Positions 36,330 to 45,746 of a stretch of 64,000 nucleotides of DNA are shown here, piece after piece. The notes beneath the pieces were generated by a model, which was given only the letters and a program-made list of their open reading frames with translations, was not told where the DNA came from and ran no database searches. Location of the stretch: the NCBI RefSeq assembly GCF_002208095.1, contig NZ_CP017990.1, positions 992,001 through 1,056,000 on the forward strand. The letters are read 5' to 3'. The position numbers and the translations under genes are program-made. How positions within the stretch are numbered: position 1 is the first letter of the stretch; each line of letters begins with the position of its first letter. Source of the stretch: Enterobacter cloacae complex sp. ECNIH7. GTDB taxonomy: Bacteria; Pseudomonadota; Gammaproteobacteria; Enterobacterales; Enterobacteriaceae.

Positions 36330-38255
36330 ATGACTGTTCAGACTCAGGAAACCGGGAAGGTGGTCTCTTCCGTCATCGCCCAGTCATGGCACCGCTGCAG
36401 CAAGTTTATGCAGCGCGAAACCTGGCAAACGCCGCACCAGGCCCAGGGCCTGACCTTCGACTCCATCTGTCGGCGTAAAACCGCGCTGCTGACCATCGGC
36501 CAGGCGGCTCTGGAAGACGCCTGGGAGTTTATGGACGGCCGCCCCTGCGCGCTGTTTATTCTTGATGAGTCTGCCTGCATCCTGAGCCGTTGCGGCGAGC
36601 CGCAAACCCTGGCCCAGCTGGCTGCCCTGGGATTTCGCGACGGCAGCTATTGTGCGGAGAGCATTATCGGCACCTGCGCGCTGTCGCTGGCCGCGATGCA
36701 GGGCCAGCCGATCAACACCGCCGGCGATCGGCATTTTAAGCAGGCGCTACAGCCATGGAGTTTTTGCTCGACGCCGGTGTTTGATAACCACGGGCGGCTG
36801 TTCGGCTCTATCTCGCTTTGCTGTCTGGTCGAGCACCAGTCCAGCGCCGACCTCTCCCTGACGCTGGCCATCGCCCGCGAGGTGGGTAACTCCCTGCTTA
36901 CCGACAGCCTGCTGGCGGAATCCAACCGTCACCTCAATCAGATGTACGGCCTGCTGGAGAGCATGGACGATGGGGTGATGGCGTGGAACGAACAGGGCGT
37001 GCTGCAGTTTCTCAATGTTCAGGCGGCGAGACTGCTGCATCTTGATGCTCAGGCCAGCCAGGGGAAAAATATCGCCGATCTGGTGACCCTCCCGGCGCTG
37101 CTGCGCCGCGCCATCAAACACGCCCGTGGCCTGAATCACGTCGAAGTCACCTTTGAAAGTCAGCATCAGTTTGTCGATGCGGTGATCACCTTAAAACCGA
37201 TTGTCGAGGCGCAAGGCAACAGTTTTATTCTGCTGCTGCACCCGGTGGAGCAGATGCGGCAGCTGATGACCAGCCAGCTCGGTAAAGTGAGCCACACCTT
37301 TGAGCAGATGTCTGCCGACGATCCGGAAACCCGACGCCTGATCCACTTTGGCCGCCAGGCGGCGCGCGGTGGCTTCCCGGTGCTGCTGTGCGGCGAAGAG
37401 GGGGTTGGGAAAGAGCTGCTGAGCCAGGCTATCCACAATGAAAGCGAACGGGCGGGCGGCCCCTACATCGCCGTCAACTGCCAGCTATATGCCGACAGCG
37501 TGCTGGGCCAGGACTTTATGGGCAGCGCCCCTACCGACGATGAAAATGGTCGCCTGAGCCGCCTTGAGCTGGCCAACGGCGGCACCCTGTTTCTGGAAAA
37601 GATCGAGTATCTGGCGCCGGAGCTGCAGTCGGCCCTGCTGCAGGTGATTAAGCAGGGCGTGCTCACCCGCCTCGACGCCCGGCGCCTGATCCCGGTGGAT
37701 GTGAAGGTGATTGCCACCACCACCGTCGATCTGGCCAATCTGGTGGAACAGAACCGCTTTAGCCGCCAGCTGTACTATGCGCTGCACTCCTTTGAGATCG
37801 TCATCCCGCCGCTGCGCGCCCGACGCAACAGTATTCCGTCGCTGGTGCATAACCGGTTGAAGAGCCTGGAGAAGCGTTTCTCTTCGCGACTGAAAGTGGA
37901 CGATGACGCGCTGGCGCAGCTGGTGGCCTACTCATGGCCGGGGAATGATTTTGAGCTCAACAGCGTCATTGAGAATATCGCCATCAGCAGCGACAACGGC
38001 CACATTCGCCTGAGTAATCTGCCGGAATATCTCTTTTCCGAGCGGCCGGGCGGGGATAGCGCGTCATCGCTGCTGCCGGCCAGCCTGACCTTTAGCGCCA
38101 TCGAAAAGGAAGCTATTATTCACGCCGCCCGGGTGACCAGCGGGCGGGTGCAGGAGATGTCGCAGCTGCTCAATATCGGCCGCACCACCCTGTGGCGCAA
38201 AATGAAGCAGTACGATATTGACGCCAGCCAATTCAAGCGCAAGCATCAGGCCTAG
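36330..38255 (+). CDS. dhaR: dha operon activator DhaR
   Basis: This 641-aa regulator has an N-terminal GAF-like sensor (residues 50-190), a PAS-like region (200-310), an AAA+ domain (about 330-560; Walker A-like GEEGVGKE, Walker B-like GGTLFLEKI) and a C-terminal Fis-type HTH (VQEMSQLLNIGRTTLWRKMKQY). The GAFTGA loop needed for sigma-54 contact is replaced by DFMGSAPTDDENG. Hence it probably acts with sigma-70, as the E. coli homologue does. The stop overlaps the convergent adenosyltransferase gene by 23 bp. Confidence 0.93.
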   Translation: MTVQTQETGKVVSSVIAQSWHRCSKFMQRETWQTPHQAQGLTFDSICRRKTALLTIGQAALEDAWEFMDGRPCALFILDESACILSRCGEPQTLAQLAALGFRDGSYCAESIIGTCALSLAAMQGQPINTAGDRHFKQALQPWSFCSTPVFDNHGRLFGSISLCCLVEHQSSADLSLTLAIAREVGNSLLTDSLLAESNRHLNQMYGLLESMDDGVMAWNEQGVLQFLNVQAARLLHLDAQASQGKNIADLVTLPALLRRAIKHARGLNHVEVTFESQHQFVDAVITLKPIVEAQGNSFILLLHPVEQMRQLMTSQLGKVSHTFEQMSADDPETRRLIHFGRQAARGGFPVLLCGEEGVGKELLSQAIHNESERAGGPYIAVNCQLYADSVLGQDFMGSAPTDDENGRLSRLELANGGTLFLEKIEYLAPELQSALLQVIKQGVLTRLDARRLIPVDVKVIATTTVDLANLVEQNRFSRQLYYALHSFEIVIPPLRARRNSIPSLVHNRLKSLEKRFSSRLKVDDDALAQLVAYSWPGNDFELNSVIENIAISSDNGHIRLSNLPEYLFSERPGGDSASSLLPASLTFSAIEKEAIIHAARVTSGRVQEMSQLLNIGRTTLWRKMKQYDIDASQFKRKHQA

Positions 38256-38763
38256 TCTCCTCGATACGCGCCATGGAGAACAGGGCATCCGACAGGCGAT
38301 TGCTGTAGCGTTTGAGCGCGTCGCGCAGCGGATGCGCGCGGTCCATGGTCGTCAGCAGGCGTTCGAGCCGACGGGACTGGGTGCGCGCCACGTGCAGCTG
38401 GGCAGAGGCGAGATTCCTCCCCGGGATCACGAACTGTTTTAACGGGCCGCTCTCGGCCATATTGCGGTCGATAAGCCGCTCCAGGGCGGTGATCTCCTCT
38501 TCGCCGACCGTCTGGCTCAGGCGGGTCAGGCCCCGCGCATCGCTGGCCAGTTCAGTCCCCAGCACGAACAGCGTCTGCTGAATATGGTGCAGGCTTTCCC
38601 GGAGCCCGGCGTCGCGGGTCGTGGCGTAGCAGACGCCCAGTTGGGATATCAGTTCATCGACGGTGCCGTAGGCCTCGACGCGAATATGGTCTTTCTCGAT
38701 GCGGCTGCCGCCGTACAGGGCGGTGGTGCCTTTATCCCCGGTGCGGGTATAGATACGATACAT
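38233..38763 (-). CDS. PduO-type ATP:cob(I)alamin adenosyltransferase (OrfW)
   Basis: This 176-aa enzyme makes coenzyme B12 (adenosylcobalamin) for the glycerol dehydratase. The ATP motif YTRTGDKGTTALYGG at residues 5-19 and the C-terminal VARTQSRRLERLL ... YSNRLSDALFSMAR are diagnostic. It begins directly after the gdrB stop codon (TGA-ATG), so the two genes are translated together. Confidence 0.93.
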   Translation of the reverse strand: MYRIYTRTGDKGTTALYGGSRIEKDHIRVEAYGTVDELISQLGVCYATTRDAGLRESLHHIQQTLFVLGTELASDARGLTRLSQTVGEEEITALERLIDRNMAESGPLKQFVIPGRNLASAQLHVARTQSRRLERLLTTMDRAHPLRDALKRYSNRLSDALFSMARIEETRPDACA

Positions 38764-39117
38764 TCAGTTTCTCTCACTTAACGGCAGGACTTTAACCAGC
38801 TGCCCGGCGTTGGCGCCGAGCGTACGCAGATGATCGTCGCTATCGGTGACGTGTCCGGTAGCCAGCGGCGCGTCCGCCGGCAGCTGGGCATGAGTGAGGG
38901 CTATCTCGCCGGACGCGCTGAGCCCGATACCCACCCGCAGGGGCGAGCTTCTGGCCGCCAGGGCGCCCAGCGCAGCGGCGTCACCGCCTCCGTCATAGGT
39001 TATGGTCTGGCAGGGGACCCCCTGCTCCTCCAGCCCCCAGCACAGCTCATTGATGGCGCCGGCATGGTGCCCGCGCGGATCGTAAAACAGGCGTACGCCT
39101 GGCGGTGAAAGCGACAT
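38764..39117 (-). CDS. dhaG: Glycerol dehydratase reactivase small subunit
   Basis: This 117-aa protein (GdrB/DhaG/OrfX) pairs with the large subunit at 43870-45693 to exchange damaged cofactor from the dehydratase. Family features are RLFYDPRGHHAGAINELCWGLEEQGVP and VGIGLSASGEIALTHAQLP. It resembles the dehydratase medium-subunit fold. It is placed in the dhaT operon on the opposite strand to its partner, as in Klebsiella and Citrobacter. Confidence 0.92.
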   Translation of the reverse strand: MSLSPPGVRLFYDPRGHHAGAINELCWGLEEQGVPCQTITYDGGGDAAALGALAARSSPLRVGIGLSASGEIALTHAQLPADAPLATGHVTDSDDHLRTLGANAGQLVKVLPLSERN

Positions 39118-39137
39118 GACGGTCCCCTCGTTAACAC

Positions 39138-40301
39138 TCAGAATGCCTGGCGGAAAATCGCGGCAATCTCCTGCTCGTTGCCTTTACGCGGGTTCGAGAA
39201 CGCATTGCCGTCTTTCAGAGCCATCTCAGCCATGTAGGGGAAGTCGGCCTCTTTTACTCCCAGATCGCGCAGATGCTGCGGAATACCGATATCCATCGAC
39301 AGACGCGTGATAGCGGCGATGGCTTTTTCCGCCGCGTCGAGAGTGGACAGTCCGGTGATATTTTCGCCCATCAGTTCAGCAATCTCGGCGAATTTCTCCG
39401 GGTTGGCGATCAGGTTGTAGCGGGCCACATGCGGCAGCAGGACAGCGTTGGCCACGCCGTGCGGCATGTCGTACAGGCCGCCCAGCTGGTGCGCCATGGC
39501 GTGCACGTAGCCGAGGTTGGCGTTATTGAAAGCCATCCCGGCCAGCAGAGAGGCATAGGCCATGTTTTCCCGCGCCTGCAGATTGCTGCCGAGGGCCACG
39601 GCCTGGCGCAGGTTGCGGGCGATGAGGCGGATCGCCTGCATGGCGGCGGCGTCCGTCACCGGGTTAGCGTCTTTGGAGATATAGGCCTCTACGGCGTGGG
39701 TCAGGGCATCCATCCCGGTCGCCGCGGTCAGGGCGGCCGGTTTACCGATCATCAGCAGCGGATCGTTGATAGAGACCGACGGCAGGTTGCGCCAGCTGAC
39801 GATCACAAACTTCACTTTGGTTTCGGTGTTGGTCAGGACGCAGTGGCGGGTGACCTCGCTGGCGGTGCCGGCGGTGGTATTGACCGCGACGATAGGCGGC
39901 AGCGGGTTGGTCAGGGTCTCGATTCCGGCATACTGGTACAGATCGCCCTCATGGGTGGCGGCGATGCCGATGCCTTTGCCGCAATCGTGCGGGCTGCCGC
40001 CGCCCACGGTGACGATGATGTCGCACTGTTCGCGGCGAAACACGGCGAGGCCGTCGCGCACGTTGGTGTCTTTCGGGTTCGGCTCGACGCCGTCAAAGAT
40101 CGCCACCTCGATCCCGGCCTCCCGCAGATAATGCAGGGTTTTGTCCACCGCGCCATCTTTAATTGCCCGCAGGCCTTTGTCGGTGACCAGCAGGGCTTTT
40201 TTCCCCCCCAGCAGCTGGCAGCGTTCGCCGACTACGGAAATGGCGTTGGGGCCAAAAAAGTTAACGTTTGGCACCAGATAATCAAACATACGATAGCTCA
40301 T
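39138..40301 (-). CDS. dhaT: 1,3-Propanediol dehydrogenase DhaT
   Basis: This 387-aa iron-dependent alcohol dehydrogenase reduces 3-hydroxypropionaldehyde with NADH to 1,3-propanediol. The motifs are TVGGGSPHDCGKGIGIAATHEGDL (NAD/substrate) and the iron ligands in GYVHAMAHQLGGLYDMPHGVANAVLLPH (about 260-287). It is full length. It is downstream of the OrfY-type gene and upstream of dhaG. Confidence 0.95.
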   Translation of the reverse strand: MSYRMFDYLVPNVNFFGPNAISVVGERCQLLGGKKALLVTDKGLRAIKDGAVDKTLHYLREAGIEVAIFDGVEPNPKDTNVRDGLAVFRREQCDIIVTVGGGSPHDCGKGIGIAATHEGDLYQYAGIETLTNPLPPIVAVNTTAGTASEVTRHCVLTNTETKVKFVIVSWRNLPSVSINDPLLMIGKPAALTAATGMDALTHAVEAYISKDANPVTDAAAMQAIRLIARNLRQAVALGSNLQARENMAYASLLAGMAFNNANLGYVHAMAHQLGGLYDMPHGVANAVLLPHVARYNLIANPEKFAEIAELMGENITGLSTLDAAEKAIAAITRLSMDIGIPQHLRDLGVKEADFPYMAEMALKDGNAFSNPRKGNEQEIAAIFRQAF

Positions 40302-40322
40302 AATATACCTTCTCGCTTCAGG

Positions 40323-40751
40323 TTATAATGCGGAAAAACAATCCAGGGCGCACTGTGCTAATAATTGATCCTGCTCGACCGTACCGCCGCTAACGCCGAC
40401 GGCGCCAATTACCTGCTCATTAAAAATAACTGGCAGGCCGCCGCCAAAAATAATAATTCGCTGTTGGTTGGTAAGCTGCAGACCGTACAGAGATTGTCCT
40501 GGCTGGACCGTTGGCGTAATTTCATGGGTACCTTGCTTCAGGCTGCAGGCGCTCCAGGCTTTATTCAGGGAAATATCGCAGCTGGAGACGAAGGCCTCGT
40601 CCATCCGCTGGATAAGCAGCGTGTTGCCTCCGCGGTCAACCACGGAAAACACCACCGCCACGTTGATCTCAGTGGCTTTTTTTTCCACCGCCGCCGCCAT
40701 TTGCTGGGCGGCGGCCAGGGTGATTGTCTGAACTTGTTGGCTCTTGTTCAT
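40323..40751 (-). CDS. GlcG/HbpS-type protein (OrfY of the dha regulon)
   Basis: This 142-aa protein belongs to the GlcG/HbpS (DUF336) family: AQQMAAAVEKKATEINVAVVFSVVDRGG and the C-terminal VIFNEQVIGAVGVSGGTVEQDQLLA. In the Klebsiella and Citrobacter dha regulons the gene at this place is called orfY; in some members the fold binds heme or cobalamin. The start at 40751 is preceded by GGGAGAGA. The function is not known. Confidence 0.85.
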   Translation of the reverse strand: MNKSQQVQTITLAAAQQMAAAVEKKATEINVAVVFSVVDRGGNTLLIQRMDEAFVSSCDISLNKAWSACSLKQGTHEITPTVQPGQSLYGLQLTNQQRIIIFGGGLPVIFNEQVIGAVGVSGGTVEQDQLLAQCALDCFSAL

Positions 40752-40754
40752 CAT

Positions 40755-41164
40755 TCTCTCCCGCACCAGGATAACGCTGGCGCGAATAGTCAGTAGGGGG
40801 CGATAGTAAAAAACTATTACCATTCGGTTGGCTTGCTTTATTTTTGTCAGCGTTATTTTGTCGCCCGCCATGATTTAGTCAATAGGGTTAAAATAGCGTC
40901 GGCAAAACGTAATTAAGGGCGTTTTTTATTAATTGATTTATATCATTGCGGGCGATCACATTTTTTATTTTTGCCGCCGGAGTAAAGCTTCATAGTGAAA
41001 CTGTCGGTAGATTTCGTGTGCCAAATTGAAACGAAATTAAATTTATTTTTTTCACCACTGGCTCATTTAAAGTTCCGCTATTGCCAGTAATGGCCGGGCG
41101 GCAACGACGCTGGCCCGGCGTATTCGCTACCGTCTGCGGATTTCACCTTTTGAGCCGATGAACA
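40755..41164. promoter_or_regulatory. Divergent control region orfY-dhaB
   Basis: This 410-bp AT-rich gap between the two main dha operons has no gene. It must contain promoters in both directions. Poly-T stretches and GTTCCGC at about 41071 are seen, but no strong palindrome. Confidence 0.45.
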
Positions 41165-42832
41165 ATGAAAAGATCAAAACGATTTGCAGTACTGGCCCAG
41201 CGCCCCGTCAATCAGGACGGGCTGATTGGCGAGTGGCCTGAAGAGGGGCTGATCGCCATGGACAGCCCCTTTGACCCGGTCTCTTCAGTAAAAGTGGACA
41301 ACGGTCTGATCGTCGAACTGGACGGCAAACGCCGGGACCAGTTTGACATGATCGACCGATTTATCGCCGATTACGCGATCAACGTTGAGCGCACAGAGCA
41401 GGCAATGCGCCTGGAGGCGGTGGAAATAGCCCGCATGCTGGTGGATATTCACGTCAGCCGGGAGGAGATCATTGCCATCACTACCGCCATCACGCCGGCC
41501 AAAGCGGTCGAGGTGATGGCGCAGATGAACGTGGTGGAGATGATGATGGCGCTGCAGAAGATGCGTGCCCGCCGGACCCCCTCCAACCAGTGCCACGTCA
41601 CCAATCTCAAAGATAATCCGGTGCAGATTGCCGCTGACGCCGCCGAGGCCGGGATCCGCGGCTTCTCAGAACAGGAGACCACGGTCGGTATCGCGCGCTA
41701 TGCGCCGTTTAACGCCCTGGCGCTGTTGGTCGGTTCGCAGTGCGGCCGTCCCGGCGTGTTGACGCAGTGCTCGGTGGAAGAGGCCACCGAGCTGGAGCTG
41801 GGCATGCGTGGCTTAACCAGCTACGCCGAGACGGTGTCGGTCTACGGCACTGAAGCGGTATTTACCGACGGCGATGATACTCCGTGGTCAAAGGCGTTCC
41901 TCGCCTCGGCCTACGCCTCCCGCGGGTTGAAAATGCGCTACACCTCCGGCACCGGATCCGAAGCGCTGATGGGCTATTCGGAGAGCAAGTCGATGCTCTA
42001 CCTCGAATCGCGCTGCATCTTCATTACCAAAGGCGCCGGGGTTCAGGGGCTGCAAAACGGCGCGGTGAGCTGTATCGGCATGACCGGCGCTGTGCCGTCG
42101 GGCATTCGGGCGGTGCTGGCGGAAAACCTGATCGCCTCTATGCTCGACCTCGAAGTGGCGTCCGCTAACGACCAGACTTTCTCCCACTCGGATATTCGCC
42201 GCACCGCGCGCACCCTGATGCAGATGCTGCCGGGCACCGACTTTATTTTCTCCGGCTACAGCGCGGTGCCGAACTACGACAACATGTTCGCCGGCTCGAA
42301 CTTCGATGCGGAAGATTTTGATGATTACAACATCCTGCAGCGTGACCTGATGGTTGACGGCGGCCTGCGTCCGGTGACCGAGGCGGAAACCATTGCCATT
42401 CGCCAGAAAGCGGCGCGGGCGATCCAGGCGGTTTTCCGCGAGCTGGGGCTGCCGCCAATCGCCGACGAGGAGGTGGAGGCCGCCACCTACGCGCACGGTA
42501 GCAACGAGATGCCGCCGCGTAACGTGGTGGAGGATCTGAGTGCGGTGGAAGAGATGATGAAGCGCAACATCACCGGCCTCGATATTGTCGGCGCGCTGAG
42601 CCGCAGCGGCTTTGAGGATATCGCCAGCAATATTCTCAATATGCTGCGCCAGCGGGTCACCGGCGATTACCTGCAGACCTCGGCCATTCTCGATCGGCAG
42701 TTCGAGGTGGTGAGTGCGGTCAACGACATCAATGACTATCAGGGGCCGGGCACCGGCTATCGCATCTCTGCCGAACGCTGGGCGGAGATCAAAAATATTC
42801 CGGGCGTGGTTCAGCCCGACACCATTGAATAA
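41165..42832 (+). CDS. dhaB: Glycerol dehydratase large subunit DhaB
   Basis: This 555-aa alpha subunit of adenosylcobalamin-dependent glycerol dehydratase converts glycerol to 3-hydroxypropionaldehyde. It is highly typical of the Klebsiella protein: MKRSKRFAVLAQRPVNQDG, the active-site segment MRYTSGTGSEALMGYSESKS and the SAVPNYDNMFAGSNFD substrate/cofactor region. It is the first gene of dhaB-dhaC-dhaE-dhaF-glpF. It could act on 1,2-propanediol too, but the context with dhaT says glycerol. Confidence 0.96.
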   Translation: MKRSKRFAVLAQRPVNQDGLIGEWPEEGLIAMDSPFDPVSSVKVDNGLIVELDGKRRDQFDMIDRFIADYAINVERTEQAMRLEAVEIARMLVDIHVSREEIIAITTAITPAKAVEVMAQMNVVEMMMALQKMRARRTPSNQCHVTNLKDNPVQIAADAAEAGIRGFSEQETTVGIARYAPFNALALLVGSQCGRPGVLTQCSVEEATELELGMRGLTSYAETVSVYGTEAVFTDGDDTPWSKAFLASAYASRGLKMRYTSGTGSEALMGYSESKSMLYLESRCIFITKGAGVQGLQNGAVSCIGMTGAVPSGIRAVLAENLIASMLDLEVASANDQTFSHSDIRRTARTLMQMLPGTDFIFSGYSAVPNYDNMFAGSNFDAEDFDDYNILQRDLMVDGGLRPVTEAETIAIRQKAARAIQAVFRELGLPPIADEEVEAATYAHGSNEMPPRNVVEDLSAVEEMMKRNITGLDIVGALSRSGFEDIASNILNMLRQRVTGDYLQTSAILDRQFEVVSAVNDINDYQGPGTGYRISAERWAEIKNIPGVVQPDTIE

Positions 42833-42844
42833 GGCGGTATTCCT

Positions 42845-43429
42845 GTGCAACAGACAACCCAAATTCAGCCCTCTTTTACCCTGAAAACCCGCGAGGGCGG
42901 GGTAGCTTCTGCCGATGAACGCGCCGATGAAGTGGTGATCGGCGTCGGCCCTGCCTTCGATAAACACCAGCATCACACTCTGATCGATATGCCCCATGGC
43001 GCGATCCTCAAAGAGCTGATTGCCGGGGTGGAAGAAGAGGGGCTTCACGCCCGGGTGGTGCGCATTCTGCGCACGTCCGACGTCTCCTTTATGGCCTGGG
43101 ATGCTGCCAACCTGAGCGGCTCGGGGATCGGCATCGGTATCCAGTCGAAGGGGACCACGGTCATCCATCAGCGCGATCTGCTGCCGCTCAGCAACCTGGA
43201 GCTGTTCTCCCAGGCGCCGCTGCTGACGCTGGAAACCTACCGGCAGATTGGCAAAAACGCCGCGCGCTATGCGCGCAAAGAGTCACCTTCGCCGGTGCCG
43301 GTGGTGAACGATCAGATGGTGCGGCCGAAATTTATGGCCAAAGCCGCGCTATTTCATATCAAAGAGACCAAACATGTGGTGCAGGACGCCGAGCCCGTCA
43401 CCCTGCACGTCGACTTAGTAAGGGAGTGA
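42845..43429 (+). CDS. dhaC: Glycerol dehydratase medium subunit DhaC
   Basis: This 194-aa beta subunit starts with GTG at 42845. It contributes to cobalamin binding. Typical segments are [26 protein letters not shown] and [22 protein letters not shown]. It lies 12 bp after dhaB and 2 bp before dhaE. Confidence 0.95.
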   Translation: MQQTTQIQPSFTLKTREGGVASADERADEVVIGVGPAFDKHQHHTLIDMPHGAILKELIAGVEEEGLHARVVRILRTSDVSFMAWDAANLSGSGIGIGIQSKGTTVIHQRDLLPLSNLELFSQAPLLTLETYRQIGKNAARYARKESPSPVPVVNDQMVRPKFMAKAALFHIKETKHVVQDAEPVTLHVDLVRE

Positions 43430-43431
43430 CC

Positions 43432-43857
43432 ATGAGCGAGAAAACCATGCGCGTGCAGGATTATCCGTTAGCCACCCGCTGCCCGGAGCATATCCTGACG
43501 CCTACCGGCAAACCATTGACCGATATTACCCTCGAGAAGGTGCTCTCTGGCGAGGTGGGCCCGCAGGATGTGCGGATCTCCCGCCAGACCCTTGAGTACC
43601 AGGCGCAGATTGCTGAGCAGATGCAGCGCCATGCGGTGGCGCGCAATTTCCGCCGCGCGGCGGAGCTTATCGCCATTCCTGACGAGCGCATTCTGGCTAT
43701 CTATAACGCGCTGCGCCCGTTCCGCTCCTCGCAGGCGGAGCTGCTGGCGATCGCCGACGAGCTGGAGCACACCTGGCATGCGACAGTGAATGCCGCCTTT
43801 GTCCGGGAGTCGGCGGAAGTGTATCAGCAGCGGCATAAGCTGCGTAAAGGAAGCTAA
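43432..43857 (+). CDS. dhaE: Glycerol dehydratase small subunit DhaE
   Basis: This 141-aa gamma subunit has the typical YPLATRCPEHILTPTGKPL start region and the tail SAEVYQQRHKLRKGS. The start at 43432 follows GGGAGTGACC; the annotated frame could start two codons earlier. It completes the (alpha-beta-gamma)2 enzyme. Confidence 0.95.
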   Translation: MSEKTMRVQDYPLATRCPEHILTPTGKPLTDITLEKVLSGEVGPQDVRISRQTLEYQAQIAEQMQRHAVARNFRRAAELIAIPDERILAIYNALRPFRSSQAELLAIADELEHTWHATVNAAFVRESAEVYQQRHKLRKGS

Positions 43858-43869
43858 GCGGAGGTCAGC

Positions 43870-45693
43870 ATGCCGTTAATAGCCGGGATTGATATCGGCA
43901 ACGCCACCACCGAGGTGGCGCTGGCGTCCGACGACCCGCAGGCGAGGGCGTTTGTTGCCAGCGGGATCGTCGCGACGACGGGCATGAAAGGGACGCGGGA
44001 CAATATCGCCGGGACCCTCGCCGCGCTGGAGCAGGCCCTGGCGAAAACACCGTGGTCGATGAGCGATGTCTCTCGCATCTATCTTAACGAAGCCGCGCCG
44101 GTGATTGGCGATGTGGCGATGGAGACCATCACCGAGACCATTATCACCGAATCGACCATGATCGGTCATAACCCGCAGACGCCGGGCGGGGTGGGCGTTG
44201 GCGTGGGGACGACTATCGCCCTCGGGCGGCTGGCGACGCTGCCGGCGGCGCAGTATGCCGAGGGGTGGATCGTACTGATTGACGACGCCGTCGATTTCCT
44301 TGACGCCGTGTGGTGGCTCAATGAGGCGCTCGACCGGGGGATCAACGTGGTGGCGGCGATCCTCAAAAAGGACGACGGCGTGCTGGTGAACAACCGCCTG
44401 CGTAAAACCCTGCCGGTGGTAGATGAAGTGACGCTCCTGGAGCAGGTCCCCGAGGGGGTGATGGCGGCGGTGGAAGTGGCCGCGCCGGGCCAGGTGGTGC
44501 GGATCCTGTCGAATCCCTACGGGATCGCCACCTTCTTCGGGCTAAGCCCGGAAGAGACCCAGGCCATCGTCCCCATCGCCCGCGCCCTGATTGGCAACCG
44601 TTCAGCGGTGGTGCTCAAGACCCCGCAGGGGGACGTGCAGTCGCGGGTGATCCCGGCGGGCAACCTCTACATTAGCGGCGAAAAGCGCCGCGGAGAGGCC
44701 GATGTCGCCGAGGGCGCGGAAGCCATCATGCAGGCGATGAGCGCCTGTGCTCCGGTACGCGACATCCGCGGCGAACCGGGCACTCACGCCGGCGGCATGC
44801 TTGAGCGGGTGCGCAAGGTAATGGCGTCCCTGACCGGCCATGAGATGAGCGCGATATACATCCAGGATCTGCTGGCGGTGGATACGTTTATTCCGCGCAA
44901 GGTGCAGGGCGGGATGGCCGGCGAGTGCGCCATGGAAAATGCCGTCGGGATGGCGGCGATGGTGAAAGCGGACCGTCTGCAAATGCAGGTTATCGCCCGC
45001 GAACTGAGCGCCCGACTGCAGACCGAGGTGGTGGTGGGCGGCGTGGAGGCCAACATGGCCATCGCCGGGGCGTTAACCACTCCCGGCTGTGCGGCGCCGC
45101 TGGCGATCCTCGATCTCGGCGCCGGCTCGACGGATGCGGCGATCGTCAACGCGGAGGGGCAGATAACGGCGGTCCATCTCGCCGGGGCGGGGAATATGGT
45201 CAGCCTGTTGATTAAAACCGAGCTGGGCCTCGAGGATCTTTCGCTGGCGGAAGCGATAAAAAAATACCCGCTGGCCAAAGTGGAAAGCCTGTTCAGTATT
45301 CGTCACGAGAATGGCGCGGTGGAGTTCTTTCGGGAAGCCCTCAGCCCGGCGGTGTTCGCCAAAGTGGTGTACATCAAGGAGGGCGAACTGGTGCCGATCG
45401 ATAACGCCAGCCCGCTGGAAAAAATTCGTCTCGTGCGCCGGCAGGCGAAAGAGAAAGTGTTTGTCACCAACTGCCTGCGCGCGCTGCGCCAGGTCTCACC
45501 CGGCGGTTCCATTCGCGATATCGCCTTTGTGGTGCTGGTGGGCGGCTCATCGCTGGACTTTGAGATCCCGCAGCTTATCACGGAAGCCTTGTCGCACTAT
45601 GGCGTAGTCGCCGGGCAGGGCAATATTCGGGGAACAGAAGGGCCGCGCAATGCGGTCGCCACCGGGCTGCTACTGGCCGGTCAGGCGAATTAA
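43870..45693 (+). CDS. dhaF: Glycerol dehydratase reactivase large subunit
   Basis: This 607-aa ATPase subunit (GdrA/DhaF) has a Hsp70/actin-like fold. It shows IAGIDIGNATTEVALA at the N-terminus, LAILDLGAGSTDAAIVN near 415, and VVLVGGSSLDFEIPQLI near 555. With the small subunit it releases damaged cobalamin from the inactivated dehydratase. It follows dhaE by 12 bp. Confidence 0.95.
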   Translation: MPLIAGIDIGNATTEVALASDDPQARAFVASGIVATTGMKGTRDNIAGTLAALEQALAKTPWSMSDVSRIYLNEAAPVIGDVAMETITETIITESTMIGHNPQTPGGVGVGVGTTIALGRLATLPAAQYAEGWIVLIDDAVDFLDAVWWLNEALDRGINVVAAILKKDDGVLVNNRLRKTLPVVDEVTLLEQVPEGVMAAVEVAAPGQVVRILSNPYGIATFFGLSPEETQAIVPIARALIGNRSAVVLKTPQGDVQSRVIPAGNLYISGEKRRGEADVAEGAEAIMQAMSACAPVRDIRGEPGTHAGGMLERVRKVMASLTGHEMSAIYIQDLLAVDTFIPRKVQGGMAGECAMENAVGMAAMVKADRLQMQVIARELSARLQTEVVVGGVEANMAIAGALTTPGCAAPLAILDLGAGSTDAAIVNAEGQITAVHLAGAGNMVSLLIKTELGLEDLSLAEAIKKYPLAKVESLFSIRHENGAVEFFREALSPAVFAKVVYIKEGELVPIDNASPLEKIRLVRRQAKEKVFVTNCLRALRQVSPGGSIRDIAFVVLVGGSSLDFEIPQLITEALSHYGVVAGQGNIRGTEGPRNAVATGLLLAGQAN

Positions 45694-45746
45694 ACGGGCG
45701 CTCGCGCCAGCCTCTCTCTTTAACGTGCTATTTCAGGATGCCGATA

